Notes: generated by a model not told the origin, from the sequence alone. DNA of 64,000 bases from Prevotella sp. (GCA_017471465.1 JAFUTI010000004.1:1-64000); one strand, 5' to 3'; positions 16,338 to 24,657 are shown, numbered from the stretch's first letter. Made by a program: numbers and translations.

Positions 16338-19050
16338 ACGGACAATGAGAATAAATAATTATAATAGGACCAAAAGATTAATAGCATTTTCTGCGCTATT
16401 TATGATGCATTATGCATTATGCATTATGCATTGCCAGGCGCAGGATGTCATCATCAATCCCGACATCTCGTATGCCGGCACGCCACGCACCTGCGAGATT
16501 GGCGGACTGGCCGTCGAGGGTGTGGAAGGCTATGAGGACTATGTGCTGACAGGACTGTCGGGACTGTCGGTGGGACAGCAGATTGACGTGCCTGGTCAGG
16601 AGATTACCGAGGCCGTGAAACGCTACTGGAAACACGGTCTGTTCTCGAAGGTGCAGATTACGGCCGACTCACTGGTGGGCTCGAAGATTTACCTGTGTAT
16701 CCACCTGGCCCTGCGGCCACGTGTGAGCACCATCAACTACTATGGTCTGAAGAAGTCGGAGCGCGAGGATATGGAGGCGAAACTCGGCATCATGAAAGGC
16801 AGTCAGATAACGCCCAACATGATCGACCGCGCCAAGATCCTGGCTGCCAAGTACTTCGACCAGAAAGGCTATAAGAACGCCGAGGTCGAGATTATGCAGC
16901 GCGACGACGTGACGAGCGGCAAGAACCAGGTTATCCTGGACGTCACCGTCGACAAGAAGTCGAAGATCAAGGTGCGTCACATCATCTTCGACGGCAACGA
17001 AAAGCTTAAGGAGAAGAAAATCAAGGGTACGCTCTTCGACAAGGGTGCCTTTGGCAAGGTTCACGAGGCCGGCAAGCTGGCCAACATGTTCAAGTCGAAG
17101 AAGTTCACCGACGAGCGTTACAAAGAAGCCAAGGAGGCTCTCATCGACAAATACAACGAGCTGGGCTACCGCGACATGACCATCCTGGAAGACTCCGTGT
17201 GGAACCATGACGAGAAGCACGTCAACATCTATGTCAAGATTGAGGAGGGACAGAAATACTACCTCCGCAACATCACCTGGGTGGGCAACACCGTGGCCTC
17301 GACAGACTACCTGAACCGCGTCCTGGGCATGAAGAAGGGCGACGTCTACAACCAGCGCCATCTGCAGAAGCGTCTGTCGGACGACGAGGATGCCGTGGGC
17401 AACTACTACTGGAACAACGGCTACCTCTTCTACAACCTGCAACCAACGGAGGTGAACATCGACGGCGACTCTATCGACCTGGAGATGCGTATCTTCGAAG
17501 GACAGCAGGCACACCTGAGCCACGTCCGCATCTACGGCAACGACCGTCTCTACGAGGAGGTGGTACGCCGCGAACTGCGCACGAAACCCGGCGACCTGTT
17601 CTCGAAAGAGGCCCTGCAGCGCTCGGCCCGCGACATCGCCTCGATGGGACACTTCGACCCGGAGTCGGTGAACCCCGACGTGAAGCCCAACTACGAGGAC
17701 GGCACCGTCGACATCAACTGGCAGCTGGCCCAGAAGTCGAACGACCAGATAGAGTTCTCACTCGGCTGGGGACAGACGGGCGTCATCGGCCGCATCGGTC
17801 TGAAGCTCAACAACTTCTCCATGCGCAACCTCTTCGGGAAGAACAAGATGCACCGTGGCGTGATGCCTATCGGCGACGGTGAGCAGCTGGGCATCAACTT
17901 CCAGACCAACGGCTCCTACTACAGCCAGATCTCTACGAGCTACTCCACGGGATGGTTTGGCAACAAACGCCCGAACTCGCTGAGTGTCAGCCTCTTCTAC
18001 TCCAAGCAGTCGGACATCTCCAGCTACTACCGCAACAACAGCCTCTACAACAGCCTCTACAGCTACGGCTACGGCTATGGCTACGGCACATACAACAACT
18101 ACGCCTACAACTACGAGTCGATGCTCGACGACGACAAGAACATCCGCATGTTCGGCGCCTCCGTAGGCTGGGGTAAGCGTCTGCGCTGGCCCGACGACTA
18201 CTTCCAGTTCATGGCAACACTGGGCTACACCCGCTATATGCTGCGCGACTGGAGCTACTTCTATATCTCCAACGGCAACTGCAACAACCTGAACCTCGGC
18301 CTAACACTCTCACGTACGTCGACCGACAACCAGCTGTTTCCACGACGAGGGTCGGAGTTCATGCTCTCGCTGAACATCACCCCGCCCTGGTCGCTCTTCG
18401 ACGGAAAGGACTATGCCAATCTGGCCCTCAACTCAACATCGGCCAACTACGACAAGGAGCTGCAGGACATGTACCGCTGGATAGAATACCACAAGTGGAA
18501 GTTCAAGAGCCGCACATACACCGCTCTCACCGGCGGACAGAAGTGCTTCGTCCTGATGACACGCGTGGAGATGGGTATCCTCGGCTCCTTCAACAGCGAC
18601 AAGAAGTCGCCCTTCGAGACCTTCTATGTCGGCGGCGACGGTATGAGTGGCTACAGCTACAGCTACGCTGAGGAGACCGTCGGTCTGCGTGGCTACGACA
18701 ACGGCTCGATATCCACGTCGTCGGCCTATACAGAATCCTCCGGCCGCCGCACGTCGAACAACGCCTACGCCTACGACCGCTTCACGCTGGAGCTGCGCTA
18801 CCCGCTCATGCTGGGCAACACCACCATCTACGGACTGGGCTTCCTCGAAGGCGGTAATGCCTGGGCCGACGTCAAGAAGATCAATCCCTTCAACCTGAAG
18901 AAGTCGGCCGGCGTCGGTGTACGCATCTTCCTGCCGATGGTCGGTCTGATGGGTATCGACTGGGCCTACGGCTTCGACAAGGTCTACACCAGCGGCGGAT
19001 GGAGCAAGGGCGGCAGTCAGTTCCACTTCGTGCTCGGACAGGAGTTCTAA
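16333..19050 (+). CDS. bamA: Outer-membrane protein assembly factor BamA
   Basis: This is the central component of the BAM complex, which folds barrel proteins into the outer membrane. The start MKRTMRINN (16333) is chosen because an upstream in-frame ATG lies inside uppS. The product has 905 aa: signal peptide, a run of POTRA domains (about 40-430) and a 16-stranded barrel with the VGLRGYDNGS equivalent of the L6 VRGF/Y loop. It ends in ...QFHFVLGQEF with a terminal Phe. A Tyr/Ser/Gly-rich loop near residues 575-595 is unusual. The hydrophobic core of the signal peptide (FMMHYALCIMHCQAQ) is encoded by a near-perfect ATGCATT tandem repeat. Downstream are three periplasmic chaperone genes. Confidence 0.93.
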   Translation: MKRTMRINNYNRTKRLIAFSALFMMHYALCIMHCQAQDVIINPDISYAGTPRTCEIGGLAVEGVEGYEDYVLTGLSGLSVGQQIDVPGQEITEAVKRYWKHGLFSKVQITADSLVGSKIYLCIHLALRPRVSTINYYGLKKSEREDMEAKLGIMKGSQITPNMIDRAKILAAKYFDQKGYKNAEVEIMQRDDVTSGKNQVILDVTVDKKSKIKVRHIIFDGNEKLKEKKIKGTLFDKGAFGKVHEAGKLANMFKSKKFTDERYKEAKEALIDKYNELGYRDMTILEDSVWNHDEKHVNIYVKIEEGQKYYLRNITWVGNTVASTDYLNRVLGMKKGDVYNQRHLQKRLSDDEDAVGNYYWNNGYLFYNLQPTEVNIDGDSIDLEMRIFEGQQAHLSHVRIYGNDRLYEEVVRRELRTKPGDLFSKEALQRSARDIASMGHFDPESVNPDVKPNYEDGTVDINWQLAQKSNDQIEFSLGWGQTGVIGRIGLKLNNFSMRNLFGKNKMHRGVMPIGDGEQLGINFQTNGSYYSQISTSYSTGWFGNKRPNSLSVSLFYSKQSDISSYYRNNSLYNSLYSYGYGYGYGTYNNYAYNYESMLDDDKNIRMFGASVGWGKRLRWPDDYFQFMATLGYTRYMLRDWSYFYISNGNCNNLNLGLTLSRTSTDNQLFPRRGSEFMLSLNITPPWSLFDGKDYANLALNSTSANYDKELQDMYRWIEYHKWKFKSRTYTALTGGQKCFVLMTRVEMGILGSFNSDKKSPFETFYVGGDGMSGYSYSYAEETVGLRGYDNGSISTSSAYTESSGRRTSNNAYAYDRFTLELRYPLMLGNTTIYGLGFLEGGNAWADVKKINPFNLKKSAGVGVRIFLPMVGLMGIDWAYGFDKVYTSGGWSKGGSQFHFVLGQEF
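16403..16433 (+). repeat. ATGCATT tandem repeat encoding the BamA signal-peptide core
   Basis: ATGATGCATTATGCATTATG continues as further ATGCATT copies, four in all with a 7-8-nt period, ending just before GCCAGGCGCAG. This is where the signal-peptidase site is expected. Confidence 0.7.
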
Positions 19051-19139
19051 GAGGAGATATGAGATATAAGATATGAGTTAGGAGTTAGGAGTTATGAGAT
19101 ATTGCGCTCTGCGCAAGTAAGAATTAAGCATATAGAATT
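19051..19139 (+). repeat. Degenerate GAGATATAA/GTTAGGA repeat between bamA and the first skp
   Basis: About 90 nt made of GAGATAT(A)A words, then AGTTAGGAGTTAGGAGTTAT, then ordinary spacer. No promoter box or terminator is evident, so bamA and the skp genes are probably co-transcribed through it. Confidence 0.6.
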
Positions 19140-19652
19140 ATGAAGAAAATCATCACATTTATCGTTCTCCTTGCATCAACGCTGTCGATGCAAGCGCAGA
19201 AGTTTGCCTTAGTCGACATGGACTATATCCTGAAGAACGTGCCGGCCTACGAGCGTGCCAACGAACAGCTGGCACAGGTGTCGAAGAAATGGCAGGCCGA
19301 GGTCGACGCGCTGACCACCGAGGCGCAGACACTGTACAAGAACTACCAGAACGAGGTGGTGTTCCTCTCGGCCGAGCAGAAGAAGGCCAAGCAGGACGCC
19401 ATCATGGAGAAGGAGAAACAGGCCGCCGAGCTGAAACGCAAGTACTTTGGCCCCGAGGGTGAGCTCTACAAGAAACGGACGTCGCTGATGTCGCCCATCC
19501 AGGACGAGATCTACAACGCCATCAAGGACATTGCCGACCTCCGCGGCTACCAGCTGGTGCTCGACCGCGCCAGCGACGCCGCCATCATCTTCGGTTCGCC
19601 GAAGATCGACATCAGCAACGAGGTACTCTCCAAGCTCGGCTACTCCCACTAA
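19140..19652 (+). CDS. OmpH/Skp-family periplasmic chaperone, copy 1
   Basis: This is a 170-residue secreted protein. The signal peptide MKKIITFIVLLASTLSMQAQ precedes the family opening FALVDMDYILKNVPAY. A long alanine/lysine/glutamate-rich coiled coil follows (about 45-115), then the compact C-terminal segment (GYQLVLDRASDAAIIFGSPKID). Skp trimers hold unfolded outer-membrane proteins on the way to BAM, and the position after bamA fits that role. It is the first of three tandem paralogues. The spacer to the next copy is a degenerate ATAACGAAATAACG repeat. Confidence 0.88.
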   Translation: MKKIITFIVLLASTLSMQAQKFALVDMDYILKNVPAYERANEQLAQVSKKWQAEVDALTTEAQTLYKNYQNEVVFLSAEQKKAKQDAIMEKEKQAAELKRKYFGPEGELYKKRTSLMSPIQDEIYNAIKDIADLRGYQLVLDRASDAAIIFGSPKIDISNEVLSKLGYSH

Positions 19653-19696
19653 GTCGTCATAACGAAATAACGTAATAACGAAATAAAAGAAAGAAA

Positions 19697-20203
19697 ATGA
19701 AAAAAATTATTCTTTGCGCTATCTGCGCTGTCTGCGGTTTCACCACCGCTAACGCACAGGCCAAGTTCGGCCATGTGAACACTCAGGAGATTATCCAGGC
19801 TATGCCCGAATACGCCAAGGCAAAGACCGAGATCGAGACCTTGACACAGCAGTATGAGGCCGACCTGAAGTCGATGCAGGACGAGCTGCAGAAGAAGGGC
19901 GAGGCCTTCGAGAAGGAGCAGGCCACACTGCCCGACAACATCAAGCAGCGCCGTCAGCAGGAGCTGCAGGACATGTACCAGAAGATACAGCAGTCGTATC
20001 AGGACAACCAGCAGGCACTGTCGAAGGCCCAGCAGGAGAAGATGCAGGCCATCACCACCAAGGTGCTCGACGCCATCAAGGCTGTCGGTCAGGCCGGCGG
20101 CTATGTCTACATCATGGAGATGGGTGCCGGCATCCCCTACATCTCGACAACGCTCTCTACCGACGTCACCGCACAGGTGAAACAGAAGCTCGGCCTGAAG
20201 TAA
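19697..20203 (+). CDS. OmpH/Skp-family periplasmic chaperone, copy 2
   Basis: This 168-residue protein has a signal peptide ending TTANAQA, then KFGHVNTQEIIQAMPEYAKA, a glutamine-rich coiled coil (about 40-120) and the terminal YVYIMEMGAGIPYISTT segment. It differs clearly from copy 1 in the core and tail, so it is an old duplicate rather than a recent one. It ends 1 nt before copy 3. Role as for copy 1; the division of labour among the three is unknown. Confidence 0.88.
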   Translation: MKKIILCAICAVCGFTTANAQAKFGHVNTQEIIQAMPEYAKAKTEIETLTQQYEADLKSMQDELQKKGEAFEKEQATLPDNIKQRRQQELQDMYQKIQQSYQDNQQALSKAQQEKMQAITTKVLDAIKAVGQAGGYVYIMEMGAGIPYISTTLSTDVTAQVKQKLGLK

Positions 20204-20204
20204 T

Positions 20205-20750
20205 ATGAGACGGATACTGACTTTCATCCTGTCACTGTGTGCTGTCCTGACGCTCTCGGCTCAGGACAGCATACCCGTCCTTAAGTTCGGCTACATCAGC
20301 TACGAACGGACGCTGCAGTCGATGCCCGACTACGCCGTGGTACAGCAGCAGCTCACCGACCTCAGGGCACAATACGATGCCGAGCAGCAGCGGGTGGAGC
20401 AAGACTTCAACCTGAAGTACGAGGAGTTCCTCGAGGGACAGCGCGACTTCCCGCAGACCATCCTCCGCAAGCGGCAGACGGAGCTGAAGGAACTGCTGGA
20501 GCGTAACATCGCCTTCAAGAACGAGAGCCGCCGGCAGCTGGCAGCAGCCGAGGCCGAGGCGCTGGCGCCCTTGAAACAGCGACTGGCCGACATCCTGGCA
20601 CAGATAGCCCTGGAGCGCGGCTACGCCTTTATCCTGAATACCGACCGCGATGCCGCTCCCTTTATCAACCCCGCCATGGGCGAGGATGTTAACGAGCTGG
20701 TCATCGCCACACTGCAGTCAACAGAAACTCCCAAGGGTGCTCTCCACTAA
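20205..20750 (+). CDS. OmpH/Skp-family periplasmic chaperone, copy 3
   Basis: This 181-residue protein has a signal peptide MRRILTFILSLCAVLTLSAQ and the family opening LKFGYISYERTLQSMPDYAV. Its coiled coil is arginine/glutamate-rich, and it closes with GYAFILNTDRDAAPFINPAMG. It starts 1 nt after copy 2, and its last codons overlap the murI GTG start by 14 nt. This couples outer-membrane chaperone and cell-wall synthesis genes in one transcript. Confidence 0.86.
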   Translation: MRRILTFILSLCAVLTLSAQDSIPVLKFGYISYERTLQSMPDYAVVQQQLTDLRAQYDAEQQRVEQDFNLKYEEFLEGQRDFPQTILRKRQTELKELLERNIAFKNESRRQLAAAEAEALAPLKQRLADILAQIALERGYAFILNTDRDAAPFINPAMGEDVNELVIATLQSTETPKGALH

Positions 20751-21570
20751 GCCCGGACCTATCGGCGTCTTCGACAGCGGCTACGGCGGACTGACCATCC
20801 TGCACGGCATCCGCCAGCTGTTACCCGAGTACGACTACCTGTACCTCGGCGATAATGCCCGTACACCCTACGGACCACGTTCCTTCGACGTCGTCTACGA
20901 GTTCACGCGACAGGCCGTCGAACGACTCTTCGAGATGGGCTGCCATCTCGTCATCCTCGGCTGCAACACCGCCTCGGCAAAGGCCCTGCGCAGTATCCAG
21001 CAGAACGACCTGCCACTGTGGGACCCTGAGCGGCGTGTCCTGGGCGTCATACGCCCTACCGCCGAGGTCATCGGCTCGCTGACACAGACCCGCCACGTAG
21101 GCATCCTCGCCACCGAAGGCACCATCAAGAGCGAGAGCTACAACCTGGAAATCCAGAAACTCTTCCCCGACATCACCGTCAGCGGCGTCGCCTGCCCCTT
21201 CTGGGTGCCGCTGGTAGAGTATAACGAGGCCGACTCCCCCGGCGCCGACTACTTCGTCAAGAAGCGCATCGACCAGATCATGCACCTCGACCCGCAGATC
21301 GATGCGCTCATCCTGGGCTGCACCCACTACCCGCTGCTCATGCCGAAAATCCTGAAGTACCTGCCCGCCGGCGTGCGCGTCGTCCCTCAGGGCGAATATG
21401 TGGCGGAGAGTTTGAAGAGTTACTTCAAGCGCAACACGGCCATCGAGCAGAAATGTTCCAAGAACCACTCAGTCCGCTACCTGACAACCGAGAATCCCGA
21501 CAAGTTCAAGGAGCAGGCCCAGATTTTCCTCCATGAACCCGTTGAGGTAGAGAACATCACGTTAGGCTGA
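20737..21570 (+). CDS. murI: Glutamate racemase
   Basis: This cytosolic enzyme converts L-glutamate to D-glutamate for peptidoglycan stem peptides. GTG 20737 (product VLSTKPGPIGVFDSGYGG) is chosen because it lies directly before the conserved IGVFDSGYGGLT motif and gives 277 aa, normal for MurI. Longer in-frame starts lie deep inside the skp copy-3 gene. Both catalytic cysteines are present: LGCNTASA (about 82) and LGCTHYPLL (about 193). A 21-nt periodic repeat begins 4 nt after the stop. Confidence 0.93.
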   Translation: MLSTKPGPIGVFDSGYGGLTILHGIRQLLPEYDYLYLGDNARTPYGPRSFDVVYEFTRQAVERLFEMGCHLVILGCNTASAKALRSIQQNDLPLWDPERRVLGVIRPTAEVIGSLTQTRHVGILATEGTIKSESYNLEIQKLFPDITVSGVACPFWVPLVEYNEADSPGADYFVKKRIDQIMHLDPQIDALILGCTHYPLLMPKILKYLPAGVRVVPQGEYVAESLKSYFKRNTAIEQKCSKNHSVRYLTTENPDKFKEQAQIFLHEPVEVENITLG

Positions 21571-21574
21571 AATC

Positions 21575-21652
21575 TCACGGCCTCTTGTGAAAACGTCACG
21601 GCCTCTCAGAAATCTCTCACGGCCTCTCGTAAAAAAATATAGGCCTGTGGTG
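21575..21652. repeat. 21-nt tandem array after murI
   Basis: The exact 11-mer TCACGGCCTCT occurs at 21575, 21596 and 21617, precisely 21 nt apart. A fourth, diverged unit contains AAAAAAATATAGGC (also at 379-392 in the first array). Spacer bases between the copies differ, so the conserved halves stand out. It is not a CRISPR, because spacers would be only 10 nt. Confidence 0.75.
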
Positions 21653-21742
21653 AAAGAATCCAACTTTGACCGACCACTTTTCAATTTGTCTCATCCTTCT
21701 CCTCGCGCGCGTATTATAGTAGCGAAACAGAAAAACAACCCA

Positions 21743-21793
21743 CACCTCCCACACTTCCCGCACCTGCTGTAGGTGTGAGAGGTGCGGGAGGTG
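21743..21793. repeat. Inverted repeat built of CACCTCCCRCA-type words
   Basis: Arms 21743-21765 and 21771-21793 are reverse complements at 19 of 23 positions (all differences are transitions), with a 5-nt loop GCTGT. Each arm is itself a degenerate tandem of a 9-10-nt word. It lies between the convergent ends of murI and the permease gene and may act as a transcription barrier, though no T-run follows. Confidence 0.65.
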
Positions 21794-21831
21794 AGGGTTC
21801 ATTTTCGCTTGTAATAACTATTATAGCTACC

Positions 21832-23094
21832 TCAACACGCCCGATTGTCAAGCAGGCGGCGTGAGAAGTAGCGTACGGGATACCAGACGGCGAGGAAGCC
21901 GACGACGAAGACGGTGAGGAAGATGATGACGATATCGTCGGGATGGACGCTGACGGGATAGGCGTTGACGACGAAGGAGCCACTGGAGGAGCCGAGCTTG
22001 ACGATGCCGAAGGTCTGTTGGAGCCAGCAGAGCAGCAGGCCGACGGCAATGCCGATGACGGCACCGATGGCCGAGATGAGACGTCCCTCGAAGAGGAAGA
22101 TGCGCGTTATCTGGTGGTCGGTGGCACCGAGATTGCGGAGGGTGACCACGTCGTCCTTCTTGTCGATGATGAGCATCGAGAGCGAGCTGATGATGTTGAA
22201 GCAGGCCACGATGAGGATGAAGGTGAGGAAGATGTAGGCGATGAACTTCTCGATCTTCATAATCTTAAACGTCTCGTCCTGCTGTTCGAAGCGGTCCTTG
22301 ACGTAGAAGTCGTTGCCGGCCAGGCGCTGCATCTCGCGCTTCACGGCTTCGAAGTCGCTGCCAGCCTTCAGACGCAGTTCCAGCGACGACACCATGCCCT
22401 GCTGTTCGAAGATGCGGCGGGCAAAGCCGAGGGAGGTGATGATGTAGTTCTTGTCGTACTTCGCCTGGCGGACGTTGAACAGCACGCCTGGCGAGTAGAG
22501 CTCGTCCTCGACGAAGCCGTCCTCGGGATTGGTCATGTCGAACTGTCCTTCACGTCGCGGGGCGTAGATCTTCAGCGGACGCTCGTATGTAAAACCCGTG
22601 CCCAGGGCCTCTGCCAGCCTGACGCCGAGGATGCCGTAGTGCATGTCGGCAGCATGCAGCGCGAATTCGCCGTCGCCCATCAGTATCTCGCCGATGTGTG
22701 TCAGCTCGTCGAAATTGTCGTCGACACCCTTCACGACGACCATCGACTGATGGTCGTTGTAGATGGCCAGCGCCTGGTCTTCCAGACACTCGGTAGCCAC
22801 ATCCACCTGTGGCAGCTGCCTTATGGCCGTCAGCTTCGGGTCGTCGGCAGCCACCGTCTTGCCGCGGACGGGCGTCACCTTCAGCTGCGGGTCGAACGAC
22901 GTGAGGAACGATGCCACCAGGTCGTGGAAACCGTTGAAGACGCTCAGCGTCACCACGAGTGCCATCGTGGCGACGGCGACGCCTACGACGGAGATGCCGC
23001 TGATGACGTTGATGGCGTTGGTAGACTTCTTCGAGAAGAGGTAGCGGCGGGCGATGTAGAAGGGGAAGTTGACAGCGTCGACCATGCGCCTCAT
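21832..23094 (-). CDS. FtsX-type ABC transporter permease, LolC/LolE-like
   Basis: This is a 420-residue inner-membrane permease with one N-terminal TM helix (NVISGISVVGVAVATMALVV), a large periplasmic MacB/LolE-like domain (about 45-265) and three C-terminal TM helices. Family members extract lipoproteins from the inner membrane for LolA. It opens with FYIARRYLFSKKSTNAIN, typical of Bacteroidetes LolE-like permeases. Its ATG overlaps the rbfA stop as ATGA. No ATPase gene is adjacent, so the LolD partner must be elsewhere. Confidence 0.82.
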   Translation of the reverse strand: MRRMVDAVNFPFYIARRYLFSKKSTNAINVISGISVVGVAVATMALVVTLSVFNGFHDLVASFLTSFDPQLKVTPVRGKTVAADDPKLTAIRQLPQVDVATECLEDQALAIYNDHQSMVVVKGVDDNFDELTHIGEILMGDGEFALHAADMHYGILGVRLAEALGTGFTYERPLKIYAPRREGQFDMTNPEDGFVEDELYSPGVLFNVRQAKYDKNYIITSLGFARRIFEQQGMVSSLELRLKAGSDFEAVKREMQRLAGNDFYVKDRFEQQDETFKIMKIEKFIAYIFLTFILIVACFNIISSLSMLIIDKKDDVVTLRNLGATDHQITRIFLFEGRLISAIGAVIGIAVGLLLCWLQQTFGIVKLGSSSGSFVVNAYPVSVHPDDIVIIFLTVFVVGFLAVWYPVRYFSRRLLDNRAC

Positions 23095-23426
23095 TTCTTA
23101 AGGAGTTCGTCGATGCGGTCGATATAGTCCAGCGAGTCGTCGATGAAGAAGCGCAGTTCGGGGATGATGCGCAGCTGGTTGCGTACGCGCTGGCCCAGGG
23201 CGTAGCGCACCGCCTTCTGGTTGCTCTCGATATTCTGCAGCAGTTCCTGGGCACGCTCCGAGGGGAAGATGCTCAGATAGGCCGTGCAGATGCTCAGGTC
23301 GGGCGACACCTTTACTCGGGTGACGCTGACCATCGTACCGTGCATGGCGCGTGTCTGCTCCTGGAAGATGATGCTCAGCTCCTTCTGCAGCAGGCGTGCT
23401 ATCTTGTTCTGTCTTGTCTCTTGCAT
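23091..23426 (-). CDS. rbfA: Ribosome-binding factor A
   Basis: RbfA helps mature the 16S rRNA 5' end in the 30S subunit. The start MQETRQNKIARL (23426) gives 111 aa, the normal size; the frame extends upstream across the promoter only by chance. The KH-like fold is visible: ...GTMVSVTRVKVSPDLSICTA, LRIIPELRFFIDDSLDYIDR. It is first in a two-gene operon with the permease. Its promoter shares a palindrome with that of the divergent outer-membrane protein. Confidence 0.9.
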   Translation of the reverse strand: MQETRQNKIARLLQKELSIIFQEQTRAMHGTMVSVTRVKVSPDLSICTAYLSIFPSERAQELLQNIESNQKAVRYALGQRVRNQLRIIPELRFFIDDSLDYIDRIDELLKK

Positions 23427-23450
23427 AAACGTTAAATATTGATTAGACGC

Positions 23451-23483
23451 TGCAAAGATACAAAATATTTTTGTATCTTTGCA
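23451..23483. promoter_or_regulatory. Perfect 15-bp palindrome with two face-to-face -7 boxes
   Basis: TGCAAAGATACAAAA (23451-23465) and TTTTGTATCTTTGCA (23469-23483) are exact reverse complements around TAT. Each arm contains TATCTTTG, one reading toward rbfA (minus) and one toward the outer-membrane protein gene (plus). The two promoters must overlap. Confidence 0.7.
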
Positions 23484-23511
23484 GCCGCAAACCATAAAAA
23501 GTATTTTCAGA

Positions 23512-24288
23512 ATGAAACTATCAGGAAAACTGGCCCTGGCGGCCATGATGGCAACCCTCCCGATGCTGGGAGCCTTTGCTCAGGATGACAACGACGAGGT
23601 GGAAGCCTACCTGGATGCCGACATCGTCAGCCAATATATGTGGCGCGGAATAGAAAAAGGCGGCATCTCCATACAGCCCGAGGCCTACGTCAGCTGGCGC
23701 GGACTGACCCTGCGCGCCGAAGGCAATGCGGGCTTCAACAGCGCCGACAAGAAAGAGATAGACCTGACCCTGGGCTACGAGCGCTGGGGCTTTAATATCG
23801 GCGTCATCGACTACTGGACGTCGGGCGTCGACAAGAACGACCGCTACTTCTACTACGACACGAAAGGGCCGCACCAGATAGAGGTGAACTTCGGCTACTC
23901 CTGGAAGTACGGCTCGCTGCAGGCCTATACCATCGTCTATGGCAACGACTACAGGATCTCCGGCGAGAAGGCCTACTCCACCTATGTCGAACTGAGCGTG
24001 CCCTTCAAGCTGGCCGGCCTGGACTGGAGGGCAGCCGTCGGCGGCACACCCTTCGAGAGTGCCGGCTACGACGAGGTGCTCACCAACCAAGGGTTCTTCG
24101 GCGACGAGACCCACTATATCCACCACTACGAATATGCCGAGGGGCCGGCCTGCGTCATGGCCTCGCTGCGTGCTACGAAGACGCTCGACCTGGGTATTGC
24201 CCATCTGCCCGTCTTCGCCGAACTGCATACCAACCCTTACCTGCAGACGGCCAACTTCCTGGTGGGCGTCACCATTGCACCGTTCTAG
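23512..24288 (+). CDS. Predicted outer-membrane beta-barrel protein
   Basis: This 258-residue exported protein has a signal peptide ending MLGAFAQ. An acidic DDNDEVEAYLDADIVS stretch leads to QYMWRGIEKGGISIQPEAYV, which resembles the Gcw_chp/TorF-type barrel family (D-x-V-S-x-Y-x-W-R-G). The remainder alternates amphipathic strands and ends with aromatic Phe, as barrels do. ATG 23512 is used; a longer frame begins inside the promoter palindrome. It is monocistronic and followed by an inverted repeat and then a terminator for an opposing transcript. Ligand unknown. Confidence 0.75.
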   Translation: MKLSGKLALAAMMATLPMLGAFAQDDNDEVEAYLDADIVSQYMWRGIEKGGISIQPEAYVSWRGLTLRAEGNAGFNSADKKEIDLTLGYERWGFNIGVIDYWTSGVDKNDRYFYYDTKGPHQIEVNFGYSWKYGSLQAYTIVYGNDYRISGEKAYSTYVELSVPFKLAGLDWRAAVGGTPFESAGYDEVLTNQGFFGDETHYIHHYEYAEGPACVMASLRATKTLDLGIAHLPVFAELHTNPYLQTANFLVGVTIAPF

Positions 24289-24322
24289 TATTCGATAACA
24301 ACAACTTAGTTTATTTATTAGA

Positions 24323-24406
24323 CGACAACAAGGACAACAAAGGACAACTTAACCATTCGGATGGTACATAGTGTAAAAAAGTTGTTAAAGTTGTCATAGT
24401 TGTCGT
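24323..24406. repeat. Inverted repeat of GACAACAA-type words
   Basis: Left arm 24323-24351 (ACGACAACAAGGACAACAAA then GGACAACTT) and right arm 24379-24406 (AAGTTGTTAAAGTTGTCATA then GTTGTCGT) are imperfect reverse complements. Each is made of a 9-10-nt word. Inside is a small ACCAT-TCGG-ATGGT hairpin. Together with 24415-24669 this accounts for most of the 24289-24839 spacer. Confidence 0.6.
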
Positions 24407-24414
24407 TAAAATAC

Positions 24415-24452
24415 AAAAAAAGTCCGCTGCAACTCTCGCGAGCTACAGCGGA
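24415..24452 (-). terminator. Minus-strand terminator
   Basis: On the minus strand, TCCGCTG (24452-24446) and CAGCGGA (24429-24423) enclose a CTCGCGAG core, followed by seven Ts (24421-24415). Confidence 0.75.
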
Positions 24453-24657
24453 ACAAGCCTATGTTTAACTAAAAATCCTTTTCTCTAAAAGAAATTTTCA
24501 GCCCACAAGGGCTAAAAATTTGAAAGTTTAAAGGGAGCTTCACAGCGACCTCCTGTTATCCTACAGTTGAAAACTTTCTTTTACCAATAACTAAAAACCT
24601 AAAACTATAAATATTACTACTAACCTAAAACAATCTATTAACCTTTTGTCTTTTGAC
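24423..24657 (-). ncRNA. Candidate small transcript (sRNA or tiny-peptide mRNA)
   Basis: A minus-strand promoter (24662-24669) and a strong terminator (24415-24452) delimit a transcript of about 235 nt with no ordinary gene. It contains an AGCCC-TTGT-GGGCT hairpin. It also contains a 24-codon frame, GTG 24543 to TAG 24469 (MKLPLNFQIFSPCG...), preceded by AGGAGG at 5-nt spacing, a strong Shine-Dalgarno site unusual for Bacteroidetes. It shares TTAGGTTAGTAG with the leader of the 31-codon gene at 13501. It could be a regulatory RNA, a leader peptide or both. Confidence 0.5.

Noticed and set aside
21575-21652. Possible CRISPR array after murI
   Set aside because: Repeats are 11 nt with 10-nt intervals, too short for CRISPR repeats and spacers.
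21943-23127. 394-codon plus-strand open frame
   Set aside because: It is antisense to the LolC/E-like permease and rbfA start, with low-complexity Asp/Glu/Val composition; the minus-strand frame has clear family motifs.
24423-24657. 6S RNA
   Set aside because: The 5' and 3' ends do not pair into the long closing stem with a central open bubble expected of 6S RNA.
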